Assembly: GCA_037576215.1 (NCBI GenBank)
Contig: JBANDB010000001.1
Location: 6,324,001 to 6,388,000, forward strand
DNA length: 64,000 nucleotides
Origin: Armillaria gallica
Lineage: Eukaryota > Basidiomycota > Agaricomycetes > Agaricales > Physalacriaceae
Direction of reading: 5' to 3'
Part shown: one piece after another, positions 1 to 8,922 of the stretch
Layout of the letters: every line of letters begins with the position of its first letter
How positions within the stretch are numbered: the stretch's first letter is position 1
Made by a program: the position numbers and the translations under genes
Notes under the pieces: model-generated
Databases searched by the model: none
What the model was told of the DNA's origin: nothing
Seen by the model: only the letters and a program-made list of their open reading frames with translations

Positions 1-287
1 TTGGCCTCGATGTCTTTGGGGCTGGTGTTCGAGTGCTGACGATAGAACACCCACGTCAACACTTTTTTGATGCGCTATAAACCAGTTGCTCAAATCAAGT
101 ACCACACGACACGGAATAAAAGACTAACCTGGCATACAATGAGCTCCTGTTCCCATACCATGGGATACCTCATATTCCATCCTCTCATGAACTCGTTCTT
201 CCAGTGGAAAAATGGGTTAGGATCGGCTCACACCTTCAGCGCCATGTAAGCACAGGAGTTCCTGCGCTGCTGGGCGGTGAACAGGTC
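1..287 (-). pseudogene. 3' part of an unrecognised two-exon gene fragment, cut by the window edge and an LTR
   Basis: Two minus-strand exons can be read: about 287-129 and 74-1, joined by an intron at 128-75 that starts GTTAGT and ends TTTATAG. The joined frame is rich in aromatic and charged residues (for example NPFFHWKNEF, then WVFYRQHSN) and continues off the left edge. An in-frame TGA at 230-228 lies where an Arg codon (CGA) would fit. The upstream side of the gene is cut at 297/298 by a long solo LTR, and its 5' part may lie beyond 2067, where minus-strand coding traces also occur. I do not recognise the family. Coding status rests on codon texture and the clean intron only. Confidence 0.35.
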
Positions 288-297
288 AAACTAGCGT

Positions 298-2067
298 TGA
301 TGAGCCTCCAGGCTCTGTATGCTCAGAATTCGCGGATTTAGCCATCCATCACCCAATACCTTCAAAACGACTCCATTATAACCCTCACACACTCCATAAC
401 ACTGCCAACTCTCGATAATACCACGGATTTTCGCAGTATAAGCCACAAACATTCAGATCCAGTCCTAAAACCGTGACATCCACTCCTCACGCACTCCGTT
501 ATCCTTCCCAGCTCGCCTCATATCACAATTACCATATCCCATCATGGCAAGGCACCTTTGATCGACAATCATCCTAAAACGGGGTTGCTATATCACTCAG
601 AAGCACTAGTTGATGTGCCCATCAATCATTTAATGAAATGACGTGATTGACGCGAGTACCCTCCCAGCTACGATAATTACAGCTACGGCAACTATAGACC
701 ACATTTACTAAGGCTGTTACAGTGCCAAGACTTCAAATTATCATTGCCCCATGCATACACCTCAGCACGGCAACTGCAGCTCAATAATCCGCAGCTACAC
801 AGCACCTTATGATCTGCTCATCGCTCAATAAAACCACACAGTTTGCATCCATACATGGCAATGTCAAGGACCTGCTGTTACTTTAGAACCACAGATACCA
901 TATGTTTACTACGGCTATTACAAAAGCCAAGGACTTACAGCCTTACTAAGGCTTCGAAGAATATTCTATTTATAAAATCGTACTTGTAGTATAAAAACTA
1001 GGTAGATACTGCATTTTTAGAGCTAGTTCTTACCCAGTTGACGAGGCTACGGCATTACCAGTCAGCTACGGTTACTCCAAGTTATTCCCCACCGCTTGCT
1101 TTACTCTTTAAACGTTGTTGGTTGCACCAATACACGAAATCTTGCATCAATAACTTGCTTTTGTCTTTTAATGCCACAACATTGCTTCACTTTCACCACA
1201 TAGGATTGTTTCATCGCTTTCACCTTCTACATCACCATCGTTTTCATCACCCAGTTCAGTATTGCCTCCGTGTAGGCCCAGTTCAGCTCCATAGGATCAC
1301 TCTCGTCTTTATCATTGTTTGGAGTTGCTGTGCATCTATTGCCGCAGCGCCCCACTCAGCACCTCAGTTGCTACGATTTCTACCAGTTTCTTGCAGTCTC
1401 CGTACGTTTATTGTTACTTGTTTCGACTCACAATATCAGGTACACCCCAAGCCACGTTTACTAGGCTATTTCGACGTCTTTTAGTCCATTGCCACGATTT
1501 CTAGTCCTCCCCCACGATTACTAGAGCATCGCAACGGTTTCTAGTCCTTCCCCACGTTTTACAGTCCATCCCCACGTTTTCTCGAGCATTGCTACGATTA
1601 CCAGTCCTTCCACACGATTACTCGTCCGCTCCCACAATTACTAGAGCATCACAACGTTTTCTAGCTCCTCCCCACGTTTTCCAGTCTCTCCCCACGTTTT
1701 CTCGACCGTTGCTACGATTTCTAGAGCATTGCCACGATTTCTAGATCCATTTTCGTGGTCTCTAGATCATTTTCGCAGTTTCTATTGCGGTTTCCTGGTA
1801 TTCAAGTCATACCAGATTCCGTCCCATCTCATTTATCGAGATCCTTCCTGGCTTACAGCCAACGTCTACTAGTACTCCTTGACCAAGAGTACTACTTTGC
1901 TGACTGAAAAGTCGCAGTGTATCTTGTGTTATTGAGGAATTGACCGCACGGAGGTGCACCAAACCACTCGCAAACACATTGCCTTGATTGCTGTGTTGCT
2001 ACGTTAATTTCCTAAGCTCTCTCCGAGTTTTGGGTGTTGCCATTGCCACGGAAGTCTAGGCTCATCA
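298..2067 (+). mobile_element. Long solo LTR, family A, copy 1
   Basis: The element begins TGATGAGCCT and ends AGGCTCATCA, so its last 10 bases are the exact inverse of its first 10 and it has TG...CA ends. The same start, TATA-containing middle (TAGTATAAAAACTAG near 985) and end recur at 35969-37538 (inverted), 52463-53848 and 55595-57266. No gag or pol lies beside it, so I call it a solo LTR. A non-autonomous LTR element without ORFs is the alternative. Flanks are GCGT on the left and GCATT on the right, compatible with a decayed 5-bp target duplication. It interrupts minus-strand coding traces on both sides. Confidence 0.75.
1470..1800 (+). repeat. Degenerate tandem repeat inside the family A LTR
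   Basis: About 15 imperfect units of roughly 20-23 bp alternate a CCACG core with TTTCTAG and a short C/T-rich spacer (CCACGATTTCTAG, CCACGTTTTACAG, CCACGTTTTCTCG and so on). The array lies in the 3' half of the LTR. A shorter, diverged version is present in the inverted copy at about 36240-36360. It may be a cluster of protein-binding sites or simply a minisatellite. Confidence 0.6.
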
Positions 2068-3791
2068 GCATTGCAAATGGTCATTTTTGGAATACAGAGG
2101 CAATTGTTAAAAATACCTTGGTTACTGGCATCAAGGGTCGTTTGGTTTGGAAATTCAGGGCTGTGTTGTATGGCAGTGCATCTTTTTATTCTCTAAGGTA
2201 GAACTGTACAGTATTACAGTAGCAACTCCCACGGGTGGGTCCCCAGGATCTATTAGGTCATAAGATATCGCAATCTATACTTTACAGGGATTCCACTGCT
2301 GCACGGTCGTCAACCACATGACACCTCCAAGCATGGATAGCAGCCCGGTCTCGGAAACCATGAGTGCACGCATTCCCTCAGGAAGAATTGGTATCTGTGT
2401 CCCCATCTTGAAGAGACCAGTCCAATCCCGAAGCGACTTCATTATCCAGCGATGACTGTGTCGAGGCCCAATTGCTTGCAAATCCTGGGTCGTGATGGAT
2501 TAAACAAGGGATAAATGGAGCTGGCGGCACTGAGTTGTGCACACCGATGTCGGATTTAATGGCAGAACCTCCATGGTGATCCAGCCAGGCTTTGGCTTTC
2601 TGGTGAGGTTTGTGAGGGAATGCCAAAAATTAGGTGGAATTATTCACACCTGTCTCAATTGAATTACACTCTCCGCCCATGCCAGAAGACCGACACGTCT
2701 AACCATCTGCACCTCATGCGGGCACTGGCCCGTATAGCCCCAGAGGAATGTGGGCCACCACAATTCAATGGTGCCGGCCTGAAGAGCATCAAGGTAACTG
2801 TCTCGATATTTGCGGAGGTAATAGAGCCCTTCATTGACAAACAAGTAACTCTCCTGCACAATACTGTCAGTAGGGACATGAGAGTGAGATTGATCACCAC
2901 ACCTCAGGACCGAGTTTCACCTCATTGGGCACCAGGGGACGCGTGCATTCGGCACAACTGCAGCACTTTGTTGACATGGTTGGAATAGAAGCACGGGATG
3001 CGCGTCACTTCACTTTCTATCCGGGTATTACAGTCTCATAGCCGTAAATAGGGGCTGTGAGTACCGGGACCTCGAGCCAGTGGTACATATTCATAGAATG
3101 GCCAGAGCAGGGCCCGACACTGGGACCACTAATGGTGCAATGAAGTGAGGACAAGCTCACTCACTAGTCGGACGGGTGCGACTCACACACAGGCTGGTGA
3201 CAACAGAGAACAGTGCAATGGTTTCCAGGGACAGTGGTGGCTTGTTAGTGTTAACTGGATCACGCTCGCAGAAAGGCATTGGTAGCATGAGTGGTATAGA
3301 GCCTATGAGTACACTGAAACATCTGTCTGAATAAGCCTGACTCAGTTGAACGACAACATTTGAGAAAATACATTCCGGAAAGACATTGGCTCAGAAAACA
3401 TAAATACAGCAGTAGAATGTTCAATCAGGTTGGCTTATGAGGAACAATAATAGACTCACCTTTTCTGTTGCAAAAACCTGATGGAATTGTGAAGGAAGGG
3501 CGAAATGGTAGTTTTGGTCAGACAAAGTGTCAAAATTGATGAAGATGCATTTAAGGATTTAGGGCTGACTGCCGCTCGTGGTTCATCAGTTCGGATGGAA
3601 AGTCAGAAATGGGCAGGTGATCTGTCTTGAATATAAGGTTCATTGTACTGTAGACTGAGTCATACAGTATTTTAGAAACGCATGAGAGGCAAGATGAAGG
3701 GAGGAAAGAGGAAAAACAGACGGTATGTGGTAGTGTCAATTATGGTCAGACAAAGACCCAAAAAGGCTATCTCCGTTGGACCCTTACCCCC
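2068..3791. other. No confident gene; possible minus-strand coding traces
   Basis: The minus strand is open over 2859-2644, with a coding-like sequence rich in Trp, Tyr and Leu (ELWWPTFLWGYTG), and again in pieces down to about 2275, but stops separate the pieces and I recognise no domain. These may be upstream exons of the gene continuing at 287-1, on the far side of the LTR. Between 3480 and 3760 the phrase GGTCAGACAAAG occurs twice, about 240 bp apart. Nothing else stands out. Confidence 0.3.
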
Positions 3792-4582
3792 ATGGCGCGA
3801 CCCAAAAAATATCTTACAGAAGAGGCCTGGTTACAATCTAATCGAGACAAAAGCCGGCGATCATATGCTAGGTCAGTCCAGACTGTTCCTGTCATCCTGT
3901 CAAAAGTTTATTAACCTGGGGTTATTTGCAGGCATCATGATGGCATTCGCGAGCATCGCAAGGAGAGGTATGGCCAGAAAAAGTGAGTTATGCCTGAGCA
4001 TCACGCCGGCATTTTGATAAGGTGTCTATAGGGGTTCACGCAAGATCAGAGGCTCAAATGCTCGGGAGTTGATCCCCAAAAATAATCTAATGGTCTCCGG
4101 GTCAAGGTTTGAGAGCGAAAACTTCCACTGGTGACATATCTAACTAATTTTATAGCCGTGAGGAACGAGAGCCGACACCGCCCCCCAATATGATGATTCA
4201 GCTGTGTGTGCGTGCAAAGACTATCCAACTCGACTTCAAGAATTTTGTCACGGATGCCGACCCTGAGGCCTATGTCAAGTCTTTGATGCGCACGTATTTT
4301 ATGGATCACGAGCTTCAAGGCACCATCAGGGTGTTCACCGACCCTTTAGAGCAGATGTATGAGTTCCAGAGGCTCTATGAGGAGGTCATGACGGAGGTTT
4401 TGCAGGCGGAAGGCTGTATACCACATCAGGACGCCATGGAGAAGGCGGGAGAGCCCATTCAGAAGGTCATCATGTACCTGGAGGACATATGGTGCATTGT
4501 GATCGAAGGCCCCGCCGCCCTACGCAAGGCTTATTCACTGAAGCGACTGGCATGGCAATGTATCCCTATTCGCACTAGTTAA
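3792..4582 (+). CDS. Small basic-region protein, three exons, apparently intact
   Basis: The model is exons 3792-3871, 3932-3982 and 4156-4582, with GT-AG introns of 60 and 173 bp. The summed length of 558 nt gives 185 residues and a TAA stop. The N-terminus reads MARPKKYLTEEAW, then NRDKSRRSYARHHDG and REHRKERYG. This Lys/Arg-rich stretch resembles the basic half of a bZIP region and would suit DNA or RNA binding. The C-terminal 140 residues look helical, with no motif I can name. From memory, proteins opening M-(A/G)-RP-(K/R)-x-Y followed by a basic stretch are a multicopy Agaricomycete family of unknown function. No stop or frameshift is visible. It lies 326 bp from the end of the convergent viroplasmin-like gene. 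The gene model is moderately sure; the function is unknown. Confidence 0.6.
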
Positions 4583-4908
4583 CCAACTTATTGTAGTCAA
4601 TGATAGGATTGAGTGGCATAGCCTAGTTTGCTCTAAGTGTGATTTGGTTAGATTTGGTGGTGAATGTCACGTTCACACAATAAATTTTCACGGGAACACA
4701 GTTTGATGACATTCGAGATGGTTACGTTCGAGATACAGATGTAGACTAAAAAGATACGGTATGAACCAAGAGCTTGGCGAAGACATCACCCCCCTTCCTT
4801 CCAATGACTCCCCTTTATGTGCTCAGTGACTGCAAGCACTGTCAAAGAAGCCTAAATGTACATTAGTGAATCGAAGAAGGGAAGAAGCAGGAAAACAATC
4901 GTATGTTT
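4583..4908. other. Intergenic spacer between convergent genes
   Basis: This 326-bp stretch separates two convergent stop codons. It is AT-rich and shows no open frame or repeat that I can identify. It probably holds both 3' UTRs. Confidence 0.4.
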
Positions 4909-5563
4909 TTAGGGCAGAAGTGCCGCCTGCGTGACCTGGAGGACTTGGTCCATCCTGATGCAGCCTGAGGAGTTGCTGGTGCAGCGATTATAGATGGCGC
5001 CGCTCATGCCCATGACAAGGGGAGACGTCACTTCCCTAAAAATAAAAGAATTAGCTAGAGAATCTGTGGAAGGGGAAGCTGCAAATCAAGTAGAGAAGAT
5101 ACCGATGTCTCGGCCGTGGACCACGATGTAGAATGGGCCACTTTCACGGGGATGGGGAACATGGTAATCATAGTTGGAGGGAACTACAATGGCACCAGGG
5201 GGAAGGGGGGTAGCCCACAGTGTCAAATTGCTGGCAGCTGCAGCTGCGCTAAGGGCCGTGACGGGAGTGGCAGCAGTGATGGTCACAGGCATCGCCATTG
5301 ACGCCAGGGAAACTGGCACGACAGCTACACTGGCACTGCTGCCAGACGGTGTGGCATTCGAGGACGAGGCAGAGATGGTGCCAGGGTGCAAATTGGCAAT
5401 CACGGTGGTGAGCTGCTGATGCTGGGTGGGGGTGAGCTGGATGGATGCCAAAAGGAGAGTCAAGACTGTCAAGGCGCGTTAGATTACAACCCAAGTAGAG
5501 TAGCCAAGCCGAGAACTTACCATCAACATCCATGGTTTCAGTCTTCACAGAGGTATCAGTCAT
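4909..5563 (-). pseudogene. Viroplasmin-like (RNase H1 N-terminal-like) domain protein, altered splice donor
   Basis: Minus-strand exons are 5563-5521, 5465-5087 and 5035-4909. The first intron is GTAAGT...GACAG. The second begins AT instead of GT at 5086 and ends TTTTTAG. With that intron removed the frame totals 549 nt (182 residues) and reads across the junction as GIFSTW then EVTSPLVMG. The start gives MTDTSVKTETMDVD, followed by a Leu/Gln helix, a long Ser/Ala/Val/Pro-rich linker, and the C-terminal pattern GPFYIVVHGRDIGIF...TSPLVMGMSGAIYNRC...GCIRM. That is the short fold of RNase H1 N-termini and caulimovirus viroplasmin, thought to bind nucleic acid duplexes. Retaining the intron meets TGA directly, so the G-to-A donor change probably truncates the protein. 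An alternative donor (GTATCT at 5102) would delete the GIF motif. The start faces the next gene about 140 bp away. Confidence 0.55.
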
Positions 5564-5704
5564 GGCACAAAATGAACGAGTGGGCGATGGGAAGAGAGGT
5601 ATGGTCAATGGGGGAACGGCATTTTATGCGACCTTGTCTGCAAAACTGTACAGTTAGCAAATAAACTTTAATGCCAGATGCAGGTGGCACGCATTGCGTA
5701 ATCA

Positions 5705-8164
5705 TTGCTAAACGTGCTGCCCGCCTCCCCTGATTTTGAGTACGCGCTGTTTTCATGGTTTCGAAACGTCCTGCAGGTGAACAAATTCACGAAGAAAAGA
5801 GGATGGAGGAAAGGGAAGAAAGGCCATCAAATGGGTAACAGAATTTCATCATGTCGTAAGATATGTCAGTTAAACTCACCATGTGACATTCCATTTAGGG
5901 AGAGTTTATCCGAGTCTGGCCAGCTGGCAATCGTTCTGCCGCCGCTAATGAAAGGCTGGGCGAAAGGGTCGCACAAGACGTTCTTGGACTCCCATCAGGA
6001 ATGTTATGGTTTCCACCGAGCGCAAAATGTCACCCGAGCGAAGGAGTTTGTCAACACTGTGGCGAACCTGTACTTTGGTCGTTACTATTGGGATGATCCA
6101 TTGGAAAAAGAGCCTACTGCACCTCTGCCGCTGCCCCATCTGGATATCATACTGCCAGAGAAGATTCCTTGGAAAGTGGCTAAGATCGCTCAAATGACCA
6201 ATGTTAGTCTCCTTACTTCTGGAACGTTGGCCTGGCTGATGGAATTCCTGAAGGGCATTTTCAACTGGTTAGACTATCACTGGAAACACCCCAAAGTGAA
6301 GGCGCCAGATGTCAAAACATTGGCCAAAAAAACTTCGTCATCCCAACATGATCCATTCTACCTACTTCTGTGCCACTCAATCGGGATCAATACTGGGCAT
6401 ACGCGAGCGAATACAGTGGCCGAACACTGGGCAAAGGAGAACAATGTGGTTCAGGAGGGTGAGACCAAGGGAAAGGGAAGGATAGGTGCTTCGGCAGCGT
6501 CGATTCGTCAGCAGTTCATGGCTCTGACAAAGGAGGAGCAGCGGCATTGGGAGAAAATAGCAAAGGAGGAGGGTTGCTTGGCTTGTGAGGCGAAGGATCA
6601 GGTCCTTGCAGATGTGGGAAAGCTATTGAACCCTGAGGATATGCAAAGGTACAAGTCTATTGTTTTCGCCTGCCATGGGTTGTATTGACAGACCTCCTAT
6701 AGGGTAATCGATGGCTTGCCTGCAGTGCTAGGTCCCTGGTTGGACAATCTGGCATTGATGCTAGGCATGCGTGCGGCTCTGTATTTTGCGGGTCCCGAGC
6801 CTCAGAAAGGTGGTCAAATTAATGTTATCTCGTAAGTTCGATTGTAGATTGATAGGTATGCGGGCGCTAACCGACTTGTAGCTTGCACACTGGAGAGGAT
6901 AAGTCACCAAAGCCACTCCAGTTTCCAGAGTCAGCCCCGAAAGCATATGAAAAAACGGTGCACTTTTATGAGGATTGGGCTTCTACTTGTTACAGTGAGT
7001 TTTTGAGTACTTATTCAGATTTGTAATGTTCATATATTATAGACGAGGAGGAGATGTTGACCAGAGCGCTGCCACGGAATCCTGAGGATGATGAGGACGA
7101 GGTCGTTGACATGTCAGACAGTGTGACCACGGCTTCCATTGCACCCTCAAACAAGTGCAAGGTCGTAGACGCAGATGAAACGGTAGTGGACGAAGATGTT
7201 GTACTGGAACCGCCGCAGAAAAAGAAGAAGATGACGACAAAACATAAGGACGATATGGCCAGTGATGCAAAAGGCAAGAAGGGGAAGAAGAGCACCGAGT
7301 CAGCTTCAACGAGTGGCAAGAAGGCTGCCGCGAGCCCAGCAGAGCCCATTCCCCCCCCCTCAGCAGCTGGGTGACAGGACAAACCATTGGGATGATTCGG
7401 TAATTGATCCTAGTCTCCTTCTTCTGCCGGCGCCTCCCTCCCAGCCATCGGAACCACCTCCAGATATGCCATCAGGCAACGCTGTACCCATCCATGGTCC
7501 TAACGACAATCCGAATCCCTTCACAGTGCCTGCCTCTCATCCCAATGCACCGCTTTTCCAGTCTCCCTCTTTGCCTGTGGCATTCACCCCCGACCATTCT
7601 TCGGCTGAAACGGATGCCCAATACCTCGATCCGAATTGGCCATGGCCTGATTGGTTCGCTCTGATCCACTGTCAGTTTGATGGGTTAGATTTGCCAGATC
7701 AGTGGAGGATGGTGGTTATGTATCTGACCATACTTGAAGGTCGCAACAGTTTCGAGCGTGGTACTACGAGTGAGACCTTACTGCCACAAGGCCATCTGCA
7801 GGAAGTTAGTTATTGGATTTGATGTGGGAGGAAGGCGGTGCCACATCGCCAGCTGAGGGACCTCACAACCTTGGCCGACGTTTGGTGGGCCTATTGGAAA
7901 TCGCTCCAACCGGAGTGGCGTGGTGTCGCCAACTTGAAGGGTCCCATCAGTCATTTGTACCGACAGGATGGCAATGGCAATGGCAATCGTGACTGGGGGG
8001 TGTTGAGTATCAGAGGTGCAAATGGGGTCATCACAGCGATCACTGGTCTCGCCTTTTGGGGCTATTCATCCCTTGGAGGTACACGTCGTCAGAAGGACTT
8101 GTGGCAGGATGCAGCGGAGGATGCAAAGTGGGTTCTGCAGCAAATGATGCACGACTGCGCATAG
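5705..8164 (+). pseudogene. Multi-exon gene of an Agaricomycete-specific family, one frameshift and one stop
   Basis: The first exon is uncertain: no ATG opens the frame at 5705, and an intron at about 5835-5900 is possible. Further on, introns are clean: 6649-6702, 6832-6881 and 6995-7042, all GT-AG and all keeping frame. Visible segments are a basic patch (KKRGWRKGKK), a helical block ending RQQFMALTKEEQRHWEKIAKEE, a domain with GLPAVLGPWLDNL and YFAGPEPQKGGQINV, an acidic-to-basic low-complexity linker with PQKKKKM, and a C-terminal block with WWAYWKSLQPEWR and LAFWGYSS. From memory this arrangement recurs in many Agaricomycete hypothetical proteins; its function is unknown. Damage: a run of nine C at 7351-7359 coincides with a frame change, and an in-frame TGA at 7820-7822 interrupts the conserved stretch before the Trp-rich block. 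It is transcribed divergently from the viroplasmin-like gene. Confidence 0.6.
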
Positions 8165-8916
8165 TTTAGCATAGTCTTTGGCCCGTTCAAAAAAATTGTA
8201 TGACAATGTGTCTTTGCTTTCTTGAAGCGTTTGTTTTTTTGGCGTTGCTTTTTCTTTTTGAAGGGGCTAGGGTTCGGTTCATAGTGATGCTTTACATATG
8301 ATTAGGTAGTTACAAAGACGATGTATTTAGGGTAGTTTGAGAGACAGAAAAAAAGTGGATGAGAAAGGTCACGAAGAGCAAAGATTGTGGCGTTGAAGTT
8401 GGTTTCAGATTGCGGCGTGGGCTAGTTGTGGTGCAGACAAGAATGAGTGAAGAAAACTTTGAGGACATACTGGTGATAGGTCCGATGTTTCCTCTCCATT
8501 GCCTGTGGTGCGGTGCAACCGCTTGCTGTGTTTCCCCATTAGATGTTCCGGATGTCAGTGTAACATTTGTGATTGAAGTGGGATCGAATCAAGTGCTGCC
8601 CATGAAGGAGTCTTCATACTGTGTGGTTTCAATGTAGCTGGAGGGACGAGGGAGCATATGTGAGGGAGCAGCAATATGGGTTGCAGGAGGGAGATAATAT
8701 CAGCCAAAAAAGGAAGGTCTGGGTGGAGGAATCATGCTTTGGAGGAGTTTTCTGGTAAAATATGGGATCCGTACCCAAAGAAAATTTATAGCCCAGGGGA
8801 TGGCCCAATAGAGCATCCAAACTGGTAAAATACCCAAAAATTTCCCCAGCGGTTTTCCCAGGTGAGATCGGTGGCTGTGCTACTGATTAGCATTGAGTTG
8901 CCATTGCATGCCAGGC
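8165..8916. other. Region before the truncated Ty3 element; nothing recognised
   Basis: After the preceding stop the DNA is T-rich, then contains an open stretch at 8359-8637 with no recognisable domain or homologue-like pattern. I looked here for the missing 5' LTR (TGTAATGGG start) and gag of the following element and did not see them, so the 5' breakpoint of that element lies somewhere before about 8920. Confidence 0.4.
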
Positions 8917-8922
8917 TGATCA

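Noticed and set aside
1038..1484. 148-codon plus-strand frame inside the first LTR
   Set aside because: His/Leu/Phe-rich low-complexity frame within a repeat, not kept in the other LTR copies.
5116..5664. Plus-strand open frames over 5116-5664
   Set aside because: They are antisense to the viroplasmin-like gene; the minus strand has the introns and the recognisable domain.
8165..8640. 5' LTR of element 1
   Set aside because: No match to the TGTAATGGG start or to the 3' LTR interior was found in this stretch.
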